Positions 8,699 through 16,240 of a stretch of 64,000 bases of DNA are shown in pieces. The position numbers and the translations under genes are program-made. Location: positions 1 through 64,000 of the forward strand of contig NZ_VDGH01000006.1 of assembly GCF_006861795.1 (NCBI RefSeq), given 5' to 3'. Source of the stretch: Psychrobacillus lasiicapitis. GTDB taxonomy: Bacteria; Bacillota; Bacilli; Bacillales_A; Planococcaceae. Each line of letters begins with the position of its first letter. Position 1 is the first letter of the stretch. The notes beneath the pieces are model-generated. The model worked only from the letters and a program-made list of their open reading frames with translations, made no database searches and was not told the origin of the DNA.

Positions 8699-9271
8699 TT
8701 AATCGGGTCTTACTGTTTTTACCATATGATAAAAAGGTTCACCGATAATTGTCCAAGGACATACATTATCAAAACTTAATCGATTATACAAGCTAATAGC
8801 GGCATATTTTTCCGTTTCTACATTTAAAGATAGTTTGCCGCCGCCGAAGCTTTTTACTAATTGCTCGGCATGATTTAAAAGCTTTGTACCAATACCTTGA
8901 CCGCGATAAGTAGGGTTCACTACAACCGTATCTACATACCATTCCCCAGGTAACGTTTCGGGGTCTATTTTAACTGTAGTTCCTTTTTTATTAGAAAGAT
9001 ATTCTGCCAAATTTGCATCGAGAGTAGTAGCCTGCTCAGCTGAATAAAATACGAGCACGCCAGCAACTGATCCTTCCATTTCTGCAACATACGTATATAA
9101 ATAAGAATGTCGATTATCTGTACGAGTAAACAAATGCTCCAACTCTTGGACAACTTTCGCTTGCTCTGTCTCCCCCGTTAGTTGCATAGCAATGTCTCCA
9201 ATAGCTTCCATAATTAGCGGAACAGCTTCCAGAGCATCTTCTTTACGTGCGTTTCGAATAGAAATGTTCAT
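8699..9271 (-). CDS. GNAT N-acetyltransferase
   Basis: 190 residues. The acetyl-CoA-binding motif A is VVVNPTYRGQGIGTKLL (R/Q-x-x-G-x-G/A), followed by a motif-B-like IGEPFYHMVK end. It probably transfers an acetyl group to a small molecule or protein amine. It precedes the EamA exporter in the same transcript. Acetylation plus export of one metabolite is possible, but this is an inference from position only. Confidence 0.88.
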   Translation of the reverse strand: MNISIRNARKEDALEAVPLIMEAIGDIAMQLTGETEQAKVVQELEHLFTRTDNRHSYLYTYVAEMEGSVAGVLVFYSAEQATTLDANLAEYLSNKKGTTVKIDPETLPGEWYVDTVVVNPTYRGQGIGTKLLNHAEQLVKSFGGGKLSLNVETEKYAAISLYNRLSFDNVCPWTIIGEPFYHMVKTVRPD

Positions 9272-9325
9272 TGTTCATCCACCTTCCCAATGAAACATTA
9301 TAACAGAACAAAAGGAGAAGTGCCT

Positions 9326-9388
9326 ATGATAGAGGAGATGTCGCATGTCTTGTTAGTCTTTAAGCATGCGGAAATCAACTTTGTTTAG
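9326..9388 (+). CDS. Possible 20-residue leader ORF
   Basis: An ATG preceded by AAAAGGAGAAG with 6-nt spacing opens a 20-codon frame (MIEEMSHVLLVFKHAEINFV). Its sequence includes a CGCATG/CATGCG stem. It lies between the divergent GNAT gene and the yxlE-like gene. The Shine-Dalgarno is convincing but the peptide matches nothing I recognise; chance is quite possible. Confidence 0.2.
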   Translation: MIEEMSHVLLVFKHAEINFV

Positions 9389-9475
9389 ATATTTTAGTAA
9401 AAGTAAAAAATTTTGAAACTTTTTTGTTCTATATATAGTAGAATAGAAGAAAGAAAACAAAGGGAGGAAATTAGG

Positions 9476-9673
9476 ATGGATTTAGAATCAATTCCGTGGA
9501 TGCTTATATTGCCGTTCATAATTATTCAATTAATATTAATGCTTGTTGCCATTATCGACTTAACCAGGGTAAGTAGCACGAATGGGCCAAAATGGTTGTG
9601 GGCACTGGTCATTATTTTAGGAAATTTAATCGGACCAATTATCTATTTCATTGTAGGGAGACGAAATGAATGA
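9476..9673 (+). CDS. yxlE: YxlE-like PLDc_N membrane protein
   Basis: 65 residues with two membrane helices of the PLDc_N type (ending GPIIYFIVGRR). ATG 9476 was chosen because AAAGGGAGGAAAT precedes it; a longer frame from 9413 has no Shine-Dalgarno. The gene overlaps the ABC ATPase gene by 4 nt. The order small PLDc_N protein, ABC ATPase, ABC permease is that of yxlE-yxlF-yxlG in the B. subtilis sigY operon. No sigY, yxlC or yxlD is adjacent here. YxlE there is a membrane partner affecting SigY activity; its role in this truncated arrangement is uncertain. Confidence 0.8.
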   Translation: MDLESIPWMLILPFIIIQLILMLVAIIDLTRVSSTNGPKWLWALVIILGNLIGPIIYFIVGRRNE

Positions 9674-10575
9674 AAACATTATTGCATATGCAAGGCTTAA
9701 CCAAACAGTATGGAAAAGAAAAAGCGGTGGACAGTTTAACATTTTCATTACTGAAAAACACTTCAACCGCACTGATTGGACCAAATGGAGCAGGGAAAAC
9801 AACAACTTTATCCATGCTTGCAGGGCTATTAAAACAAACGAGCGGAACCATTGTATTTGATGGGGAAGTAACGGAAGATATTCGAAAAGTAATTGGATTC
9901 TTACCGCAGTATCCAAAGTTTTATTCTTGGCTAACGGCACTTGAATTTACGGAAATGGCAGCAAAGTTAAGCGGTGTTGATCCTAAAATAGCAAAACAGG
10001 AAGCGGTAAAAACACTTGAGTTTGTAGGTCTTGCAGATGTAAAAAACAAAAAAACAGGTACATTTTCCGGGGGCATGAAACAACGACTAGGCCTTGCTCA
10101 AGCGATAGTGCACAAACCAGCATTATTACTATTAGATGAACCGGTATCTGCATTAGATCCAATAGGTAGAAGAGAAATAATGAATTTACTAAAAGAACTA
10201 CAAGAAACAACGACCATTTTATATTCGACTCATATTTTAAATGATGCAGAGGAAATGACCGATCAATTAGTGTTTTTACGAAAAGGAAAATTAGTGGAGC
10301 AGGGATCTATGCAGCAAGTGCGAGAAAAATATGCAAATCCTATGTACAAGATTTACTTCATTTCTACTGAGGAAGCAGCGAAGTTTGTAGAAATTTCCCC
10401 TTGGCCAGCTAGACAGGAAAATTCTATTGCTTTTATCCATTTAGAAGAGGAAAAACCAGTCATGAACGAAGTACTGCGTGTACTTGCGGATAGCCATTTA
10501 AGTTTGTTAAAAGTAGAGCGAGCAACAGCTAGTTTGGAAGAAATCTTTTTACAGGTGGTGAATAAGGGTGAATAA
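9670..10575 (+). CDS. yxlF: ABC transporter ATP-binding protein (YxlF-like)
   Basis: 301 residues with a complete nucleotide-binding domain: Walker A GPNGAGKTT, Q-loop FLPQYPKF, signature FSGGMKQR, Walker B LLLLDEP and switch His in STHILNDA. A ~90-residue C-terminal extension is typical of DrrA/CcmA-type exporter ATPases. It overlaps yxlE by 4 nt and the permease by 8 nt, so the three are one translationally coupled unit. Together they probably form a type-V (ABC-2) exporter of unknown substrate. Confidence 0.88.
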   Translation: MKTLLHMQGLTKQYGKEKAVDSLTFSLLKNTSTALIGPNGAGKTTTLSMLAGLLKQTSGTIVFDGEVTEDIRKVIGFLPQYPKFYSWLTALEFTEMAAKLSGVDPKIAKQEAVKTLEFVGLADVKNKKTGTFSGGMKQRLGLAQAIVHKPALLLLDEPVSALDPIGRREIMNLLKELQETTTILYSTHILNDAEEMTDQLVFLRKGKLVEQGSMQQVREKYANPMYKIYFISTEEAAKFVEISPWPARQENSIAFIHLEEEKPVMNEVLRVLADSHLSLLKVERATASLEEIFLQVVNKGE

Positions 10576-11350
10576 TTTTTCAGTATTATTTCAAAAAGAG
10601 TGGCGAGAAAATGTACGTAATTTTAAAATTCTTTGGATTCCCCTTGTGTTTTTGTTGTTTGGTATTACGGAGCCTTTAACCAATTACTATTTACCACAAA
10701 TACTGAACGCAGTAGGAAATATGCCGGAAGGAACCGTTTTTCCATTTCCCGAGTTCACCCCAGAGCAAATCGTCATGGCTACGGTCAGTCAGTACCAGTT
10801 TATCGGGATGCTAGTGATCACGCTTGGATTTGCAGGAATTATTTCAAGAGAACGGAAGAACGGAAACGCTACATTTTTATATGTTCGCCCGATTTCGTAT
10901 GCAAGCTATGTGTATAGTAAGTTCAGTATGATGTGCATACTAGTAATTGGTAGTATCATACTTGGATTACTAGCAAATTTATATTATACAAATGTGCTTT
11001 TTGGATCGGTGGATATAGGGGCGTTTATAGGCTTTCTTGGGACGTATATTGTTTGGCTGTTATTTGTGGTTAGCGTTGTTTTGTTCTCAAGTGCGGCATT
11101 TTCGACTGCAATTGCTTCCGTTGTATCTCTTGCACTCGTTTTATTTTTTCAATTTATTGATGCTTTGCTTGGAGCGTACTGGACAATTTCTCCTTGGAAA
11201 ATACCTATGTATGCAGGATATGTATTAAGTGGAAGTGTTGATAAAACACCATTTACATGGAGTTTAGTCATTACATTATTATTAATTGTTTTATTAATAT
11301 TCGGGGCAGTTTATTTCGCTAAAAGAAATATTTCTAAAACCAAAATTTAA
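10568..11350 (+). CDS. yxlG: ABC-2 permease (YxlG-like)
   Basis: 260 residues, six predicted membrane helices, ABC-2 type. It begins with a cytoplasmic FQKEWRENVRNFK segment common to these permeases. The start is GTG at 10568, inside the ATPase gene. It is the membrane partner of the preceding ATPase. The conserved region GFAGIISRERKNGNATFLYVRPIS between helices 2 and 3 is characteristic of the family. Confidence 0.86.
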   Translation: MNNFSVLFQKEWRENVRNFKILWIPLVFLLFGITEPLTNYYLPQILNAVGNMPEGTVFPFPEFTPEQIVMATVSQYQFIGMLVITLGFAGIISRERKNGNATFLYVRPISYASYVYSKFSMMCILVIGSIILGLLANLYYTNVLFGSVDIGAFIGFLGTYIVWLLFVVSVVLFSSAAFSTAIASVVSLALVLFFQFIDALLGAYWTISPWKIPMYAGYVLSGSVDKTPFTWSLVITLLLIVLLIFGAVYFAKRNISKTKI

Positions 11351-11374
11351 AAAACTAGCTTGAGGTGAAAAAAG

Positions 11375-12079
11375 ATGCCAACTCACAATTCTGATCGATT
11401 TGTTACAGCATATAATCGAATAGATCAACTAATGAAAGATGTTATCGGAACACAGGAGCATATGGCATTTTTTCGACTGATTGATTATGCGAAAAAAAAG
11501 AATGCAGTAATAAGAAAATATGAAGCAGATTTGCGAGAATATGGTGATCTGCGGAATGCAATCATTCACAATCGTACGACCATGGAGTTTGCGATTGCCG
11601 AACCTCATGAAGATGTGGTCCTAAAAATGGAGGAAATAGAAACAGCTTTGAGGACTCCTGTAACCGTCGGTAGCATGTTTCGAACGAATGTAACGATGTT
11701 TCAACAAACAGATTCCTTGAGTTATGCTTTAAGAGTAATTAAAGATAAAAAGTATAATCAATTTCCAGTGTATGATGGTACGAAGTTTAAAGGGTTGATC
11801 ACACCAGTCGGCATTACTATGTGGATGGCTAGCGTGGTAGAGTCGAAAGAATTTTCTAGATCACGAACGACTCTAGGAGAAATTCTGGCACATGAAAATG
11901 ACAGAGAAAATCATCAATTCGTCGCGAAGCAGGAATCTGTTTATGAAGCATTGGAGATTTTCAAGGAAGCAGTAACGAGAGGACGTCGTTTAGAAGCACT
12001 GCTAATCACAGAAGATGGCAAGCCAAATAACAAACTGATTGGAATTGTGACACCGATGAGTTTGATGAAAATTAAATAA
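11375..12079 (+). CDS. HEPN-like N-terminus fused to two CBS domains
   Basis: 234 residues. The N-terminal ~85 residues look alpha-helical and contain LREYGDLRNAIIHNR. RNAIIH fits the R-polar-x3-H catalytic pattern of HEPN ribonucleases. Residues ~95-230 form a CBS pair: VGSMFRTNVTMFQQTDSLSYALRVI and QFPVYDGTKFKGLITP, then a second with ESVYEALEIF and LIGIVTPMSLM. CBS pairs usually sense adenine nucleotides, so a nucleotide-gated RNA-binding or RNase role is conceivable. That is inference; the family's function is unknown to me. It starts 24 nt after the permease and may belong to that operon. Confidence 0.7.
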   Translation: MPTHNSDRFVTAYNRIDQLMKDVIGTQEHMAFFRLIDYAKKKNAVIRKYEADLREYGDLRNAIIHNRTTMEFAIAEPHEDVVLKMEEIETALRTPVTVGSMFRTNVTMFQQTDSLSYALRVIKDKKYNQFPVYDGTKFKGLITPVGITMWMASVVESKEFSRSRTTLGEILAHENDRENHQFVAKQESVYEALEIFKEAVTRGRRLEALLITEDGKPNNKLIGIVTPMSLMKIK

Positions 12080-12169
12080 GTGAGAAAAACTTTTACAAAA
12101 TTCGTCTTTTCTCTTCCTTTTTCGAGTAAAATGGTAGTGTTACACATTAAAGGAAAAGGAGGACTAATT

Positions 12170-12421
12170 TTGGAACAGTATGAAAATATACAACAAAAGC
12201 CGGTTGGCGATATGTCGGTAGGCGAGTGGCTTATTACGATGCTTATTATGATTATTCCAATCGTTAACATCGTCATGCTCTTTATCTGGGGATTTGGAAG
12301 TCCTGACAAACGTCGTAACTATGCTCGTGCATCACTTATTTGGATGGCTATTAGTATTGGACTTATTATAATTTTTTATGGTGCTATTTTTGCTTTAATA
12401 ATCTCTACGAATTCATTTTAA
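12170..12421 (+). CDS. Small two-helix membrane protein
   Basis: 83 residues from TTG 12170, preceded by AAAAGGAGGACTAATT. A longer frame from 12080 lacks a ribosome site. It has two membrane helices (about 24-44 and 57-78) separated by a basic loop SPDKRRNYARAS, the layout of a small family common in Bacilli. No function is known to me. A strong terminator follows. Confidence 0.75.
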   Translation: MEQYENIQQKPVGDMSVGEWLITMLIMIIPIVNIVMLFIWGFGSPDKRRNYARASLIWMAISIGLIIIFYGAIFALIISTNSF

Positions 12422-12455
12422 GTGTATTTCCCGGGAAATAACATAAATCGACATG

Positions 12456-12495
12456 AAAAAGTATCCTTGTAGTTCTATACAGGGATACTTTTTTT
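12456..12495 (+). terminator. Intrinsic terminator
   Basis: AAAAAGTATCCT pairs with AGGGATACTTTTT over a 12-nt loop and runs into seven T. It ends the unit of the small membrane protein. Confidence 0.88.
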
Positions 12496-12531
12496 GTATT
12501 TGTTATAATTATATATAAGGAGTGAGTAGAA

Positions 12532-13155
12532 ATGAAAATTGCTTTGTTTGGTGCTACTGGACGTGTTGGAAAAGACATTCTTTTATTACTATTGAAAAAC
12601 AATATAGAAGTAACAGTACTTGTAAGAGATCCCGAAAAAGTGCAACTTCATGAGGGGTTGACCGTCCTACAAGGGGACGCAAGAAACCGAGCGGATATAG
12701 AGCGAGCATTAGAAAATGCAGATGTGGTGATAAGTGCCCTTGGGACCGACCAGACGACAGTATTAACAGAGTCTATCACACATATTATTGCAACGATGAA
12801 AAATCGGAATATCCGTCGTATCGTAACGATTGGAACAGCAGGAATATTGGACAGTAGGACTGAGCCGGGGCTACTACGATACGAATCATCTGAATCAAAA
12901 CAAAGATCAAAAGTGGCCGCAAAAGAACATCACCGTGTATTTCAAATATTAAGTACATCCATGTTAGATTGGACGATTGTTTGTCCAACGTATTTGCCTA
13001 GCGGTGATGTGACCAATGATTATATAATCGAAAGAGATAGGTTACCAGTAGGAGCGGTACGAACGACAACAGGAGATACAGCTCTATTTGCATATAATGA
13101 ATTAATGGAGAATAAACATATTGGTTATAGAGTAGGAATTATGAGTCCCGAATAA
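12532..13155 (+). CDS. NAD(P)-binding atypical SDR (NmrA-like)
   Basis: 207 residues. The dinucleotide loop is at the N-terminus (ALFGATGRVGKDIL, GxxGxxG). VLQGDARN and VVISALGTD are the usual second and third strand motifs, and no classical YxxxK catalytic pair is visible. This is the pattern of NAD(P)-binding flavin reductase-like or NmrA-type sensors. It may reduce a small metabolite or act as a redox sensor. The phosphoesterase gene follows after 15 nt. Confidence 0.82.
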   Translation: MKIALFGATGRVGKDILLLLLKNNIEVTVLVRDPEKVQLHEGLTVLQGDARNRADIERALENADVVISALGTDQTTVLTESITHIIATMKNRNIRRIVTIGTAGILDSRTEPGLLRYESSESKQRSKVAAKEHHRVFQILSTSMLDWTIVCPTYLPSGDVTNDYIIERDRLPVGAVRTTTGDTALFAYNELMENKHIGYRVGIMSPE

Positions 13156-13170
13156 TTTAGGAGAAATTAA

Positions 13171-13968
13171 ATGAAAAAATGGGTAGTAGGATTAATTGTA
13201 ATAGCAATTGCTTTATATATAGGGAATTATGGGATTAAAACAACAAATATTACAGTAGAATCAGATAAAATTCCAACAGCATTTAATGAATTAAAGATTG
13301 TACAAATTTCTGATTTACATGATGCAACATTCGGAGAAAACCAAGAAAAGCTTGCCAAAAAAGTGCGAAATGCATCACCAGATCTTATTTTCCTGACAGG
13401 AGATTTAATAGATAGTAATCGATATGACTTAGAAAATAGTTTAGACGTAGTCAAGCAAATTATTTCGCTTGCGCCTATTTATTATGTGACAGGTAATCAT
13501 GAAATTGCGACAAATGATGTAGATCATATTAAAGCTTCATTGGCTGATTTAGGTGTAAACGTATTATCAAATGAAGAGATAACCATAGAAAAAGATGGAG
13601 AGCAGTTGCGCATTGTAGGAATTGAAGATCCATTGAATGGAGTATTGGTTGGGGATGCATTGAGCAAGTTTGATAAGACCGATGCATACACATTAGTACT
13701 ATCGCATCGTCCGGAAACCTTTCAGGATTATGTAGATAATGGAGTAGACCTCGTATTTTCAGGACATGCACATGGAGGGCAATTTCGCATACCTGGCCTA
13801 GGTGGGTTAGCTGCACCTGGACAAGGTTTATTTCCGAAGTATACAGCAGGTGTTTATGAAGAGCAGGATACAAAAATGATTGTTAGTAGGGGACTAGGAA
13901 ACAGTGTTTTTCCGGTGAGGGTGTTTAATACACCAGAAATTGTTGTTGTCACATTAAAAGCTACATAA
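13171..13968 (+). CDS. Membrane-anchored metallophosphoesterase (YkuE-like)
   Basis: 265 residues with an N-terminal membrane anchor (residues ~5-20). It carries the calcineurin-like metal motifs in order: ISDLHD, LTGDLID, VTGNHE, LSHRPE and FSGHAHGGQ. These predict a di-metal phosphoesterase facing outside the membrane. The close relative YkuE of B. subtilis is a Tat-exported cell-wall-associated protein; here no twin-arginine is visible near the N-terminus. It is probably co-transcribed with the preceding SDR gene. Confidence 0.88.
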   Translation: MKKWVVGLIVIAIALYIGNYGIKTTNITVESDKIPTAFNELKIVQISDLHDATFGENQEKLAKKVRNASPDLIFLTGDLIDSNRYDLENSLDVVKQIISLAPIYYVTGNHEIATNDVDHIKASLADLGVNVLSNEEITIEKDGEQLRIVGIEDPLNGVLVGDALSKFDKTDAYTLVLSHRPETFQDYVDNGVDLVFSGHAHGGQFRIPGLGGLAAPGQGLFPKYTAGVYEEQDTKMIVSRGLGNSVFPVRVFNTPEIVVVTLKAT

Positions 13969-13970
13969 TA

Positions 13971-13996
13971 AACCCCCTGCAGTTTTGTAGGGGGCT
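13971..13996 (-). terminator. Terminator of csbD-like gene (minus)
   Basis: A CCCCCT-based stem with a short loop; read on the minus strand, the stem is followed by TTTATT. It sits directly behind the csbD-like gene and between convergent genes. Confidence 0.65.
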
Positions 13997-14001
13997 AGTA
14001 G

Positions 14002-14190
14002 CTACTTATTATCTTTTCTATCCAATCGTTCTTTAAATTCTCCAAATTCTTGTTGAGCTTCGCCTTTGACTTTATCAAGCTTACCTTCAGCTTGTAACCT
14101 CTTGTCATCGGTAGCATTTCCAATTTGATCTTTTGTTTCACCTTTGACTTTGTTTACAGTACCTTTGAATTTGTCTGATAATCCACTCAT
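14002..14190 (-). CDS. csbD: CsbD-family stress protein
   Basis: 62 residues, hydrophilic and helical, with the repeated pattern FKGTVNKVKGETKDQIGNAT that defines CsbD-like proteins. The family is induced by general stress; its molecular role is not established. A near-perfect SigB promoter lies 36 nt upstream, so the gene is very probably part of the SigB regulon. The start follows CGAGGAGG. Confidence 0.93.
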   Translation of the reverse strand: MSGLSDKFKGTVNKVKGETKDQIGNATDDKRLQAEGKLDKVKGEAQQEFGEFKERLDRKDNK

Positions 14191-14226
14191 GTGTATTCCT
14201 CCTCGAATTATGGTTCTATTAGGTAT

Positions 14227-14251
14227 ATACCCAAGTGGAATAAAGTGAAAC
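14227..14251 (-). promoter_or_regulatory. SigB promoter of csbD-like gene
   Basis: On the minus strand GTTTCA (14246-14251) and GGGTAT (14227-14232) are separated by 13 nt. This matches the B. subtilis SigB consensus (GTTTAA, 12-14 nt, GGGTAT) except at one -35 base. The predicted start gives a ~30-nt leader with a good Shine-Dalgarno. Confidence 0.85.
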
Positions 14252-14259
14252 TATACAAC

Positions 14260-15006
14260 TTATTCTACAATCACAAATTGCTTTAACATTGCATAGAATC
14301 TTGCTCCATGACCTTCTGCAGCTTCTAGAAAATACTTTTCTGTAATAACAAAGCTTCCACCGTTTTTATTGTCAACTACATATACGTTAGTAACGGGACT
14401 ATCCCACTCTGTGCCGCCATCGATCGCGTGCAGTTTATAGCCTTCTACCGGATCAGTTACAGATTCTGTTGCTGTCACTTTGGAATATTCCGAAGCAAGT
14501 TCCGTTTCTTTTGAAGCAACTATCTCTTCTGGAGTAAGGTCTTTAAATTGTTCAATTTTCATTGAAACTTCTGGATATCTCTCTTCTAAAGGCTCTTTTG
14601 TCGTAATAATATCGGCATTTTCGTCTTTAATAAGTTTATAGCGTTCTTCATCGATGTAAATCACGTATTCTGCGTCTTTGCCTTCTTGGAGAACAACATC
14701 TGTTGGTTCTTCTGTACCTTCAATACTTTGTATAATCTCTTTTTCTGGTTCGAACATATCTTTTATTTGTTTAATGAACGCCATTCCGGTGTCCGTTTGT
14801 GTGCTAAACAATATCATTACCCCAGCTGCAGCAGCAATAATGATTGGAATAACTTTGGATTTCTTTTTCATTTTTTTCTCCCGTCTGCTTTTTTCTTGAA
14901 AAAGTTCTTGATCTAAATGGCTCCAAATATCGTCTTTTAACTGATCTATCGAATCCTCTGTATGTTCGAGTATCTCTTTTTTAATTCGCTCATCCATATG
15001 GTCCAT
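14260..15006 (-). CDS. Membrane anti-sigma-factor-like protein
   Basis: 248 residues. A cytoplasmic N-terminus of ~50 residues rich in acidic and helical sequence (ILEHTEDSIDQLKDDIWSHL) precedes one membrane helix (VIPIIIAAAAGVMILF). The remaining ~180 residues are extracytoplasmic and include a DUF4367-like segment (GYKLHAIDGGTEWDSPVTNVYVV). It starts 2 nt after the ECF sigma stop codon, the standard place for a cognate anti-sigma. There is no zinc-binding HxxxCxxC. It probably holds the sigma factor at the membrane until an envelope signal releases it. Confidence 0.8.
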   Translation of the reverse strand: MDHMDERIKKEILEHTEDSIDQLKDDIWSHLDQELFQEKSRREKKMKKKSKVIPIIIAAAAGVMILFSTQTDTGMAFIKQIKDMFEPEKEIIQSIEGTEEPTDVVLQEGKDAEYVIYIDEERYKLIKDENADIITTKEPLEERYPEVSMKIEQFKDLTPEEIVASKETELASEYSKVTATESVTDPVEGYKLHAIDGGTEWDSPVTNVYVVDNKNGGSFVITEKYFLEAAEGHGARFYAMLKQFVIVE

Positions 15007-15008
15007 TC

Positions 15009-15536
15009 TTAGTTTCCCTCCATTTCCATCAGGCTGAGTTGCTCTCTTAACAAGTTTCTCCCGTTAAAGAGCCTTGACTTTACGGTATTTTGATTCAGAT
15101 TCAGAATATCTGCAATTTCTTTTTCAGAAAAACCTTTTATATATTTCAGTAATAGTGGTATCCGGTACAAGTCAGCTAAATGCTGGATAATTCCATACAA
15201 ATCGCTAACCCCTTCTTCCGAATGCTCTGTTAGCTTCGGGTTTCCCTCCATTAATGAAGTATCGGTGGGTACTACCTTTTTTTCTTTTGATAAAAGTCGG
15301 TTACATTCATTGACTAAAATTCTATAAAACCAAGCACCAAAGGAAAGTGTAGAATCGTATGAAGATATATTGCGGTATACACGAATAAAAGCTTCCTGCA
15401 CAGCGTCTTTTGCAAGCTCGTCGTTACGAGTAATCGCTTTTGCTGTTCGTATTGCATAACCTGCATATTCATCGTAAAGATGGCGAAATGCATCTCTATT
15501 TCCTTTTTTAATCTCTTCTAAAATATCTTCATGCAT
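15009..15536 (-). CDS. ECF RNA polymerase sigma factor
   Basis: 175 residues. Region 2 reads DAVQEAFIRVYRNISSYD and region 4 FSEKEIADILNLNQNTVKSRLFNGRNLL, with a helix-turn-helix. Linker length and size are normal for the ECF group. It is cotranscribed with the downstream membrane protein. On its own upstream strand (15560-15595) there is AAACTTTT followed ~14 nt later by GTATAT, loosely like an ECF autoregulatory promoter; this is weak evidence. The target regulon cannot be named. Confidence 0.93.
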   Translation of the reverse strand: MHEDILEEIKKGNRDAFRHLYDEYAGYAIRTAKAITRNDELAKDAVQEAFIRVYRNISSYDSTLSFGAWFYRILVNECNRLLSKEKKVVPTDTSLMEGNPKLTEHSEEGVSDLYGIIQHLADLYRIPLLLKYIKGFSEKEIADILNLNQNTVKSRLFNGRNLLREQLSLMEMEGN

Positions 15537-15597
15537 GTAACTTGTTCACTCCTTTCACTTATATATACCCTTCAAGGGAGCTAAAAGTTTAGTGGAA

Positions 15598-15628
15598 ATA
15601 AAAAAAGCTTAAAGTAAATACTTTAAGC
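15598..15628 (-). terminator. Terminator of des-desK-desR
   Basis: On the minus strand GCTTAAAGTATTTACTTTAAGC folds into a hairpin followed by seven T, 12 nt behind desR. Confidence 0.9.
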
Positions 15629-15640
15629 AGTGGAAAACGA

Positions 15641-16240
15641 CTATTTAAACCAACCTTTTTCTTTAAATCTAGCGATCGCTTCAATTCGATTACCGACATC
15701 TAACTTATCCAAAATCACGGAAATATAGTTGCGAACAGTACCCGTAGTAATATAAAGTTCTTTTGCAATTTCTTTTGTGTTTTTACCGTTTGCGATAAGC
15801 TCCAGCACTTGACTTTCGCGCTCTGTAAGAGGGTTTTCGCCTTCATAAGCAATATCGACCAGCTCCGGTGCATAGATACGACGGCCATCCATAATAATAC
15901 GGATAGAATTCGCAAGTTCTTCACTCGGACTATCTTTTAGTAAATAACCACTTACTCCAGCTTTTCGTGCACGTTCAAAATAGCCAGATCTTGCAAAAGT
16001 GGTTAGAATAATGACCTTACAATTGCTTTCTTTAAGTTGCTCCGCAGCATCTAGTCCACTTTTGACTGGCATTTCAATGTCCATAATACAAATATCAGGC
16101 TGCAGTTCTTCGATTAACTTCAAGGCTTCTTCTCCATTACTCGCTTTTCCGACAACTTCCATATCCTCTTCCAAATCTAAAAGTGAACCTAGAGCTCCAA
16201 GTACCATTCGTTGATCTTCCGCAATGACAATTCGTATCAT
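15641..16240 (-). CDS. desR: Response regulator DesR
   Basis: 199 residues, NarL/FixJ type. Its receiver has VIAEDQ and the phospho-acceptor in CIMDIEMPVKSG. The C-terminal LuxR-type HTH reads NPLTERESQVLELIANGKNTKEIAKEL. Together with the adjacent DesK-like kinase and the Des desaturase it reproduces the B. subtilis des-desK-desR locus. DesR-P binds palindromes upstream of des when the membrane rigidifies in the cold. It overlaps desK by 4 nt. The same length as B. subtilis DesR supports orthology. Confidence 0.93.
   Translation of the reverse strand: MIRIVIAEDQRMVLGALGSLLDLEEDMEVVGKASNGEEALKLIEELQPDICIMDIEMPVKSGLDAAEQLKESNCKVIILTTFARSGYFERARKAGVSGYLLKDSPSEELANSIRIIMDGRRIYAPELVDIAYEGENPLTERESQVLELIANGKNTKEIAKELYITTGTVRNYISVILDKLDVGNRIEAIARFKEKGWFK

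Noticed and set aside
14260-15536. Calling the sigma/anti-sigma pair sigY or sigV by name
   Set aside because: The anti-sigma-like protein has no diagnostic domain for either, and the yxl genes are not adjacent; kept as a generic ECF pair.
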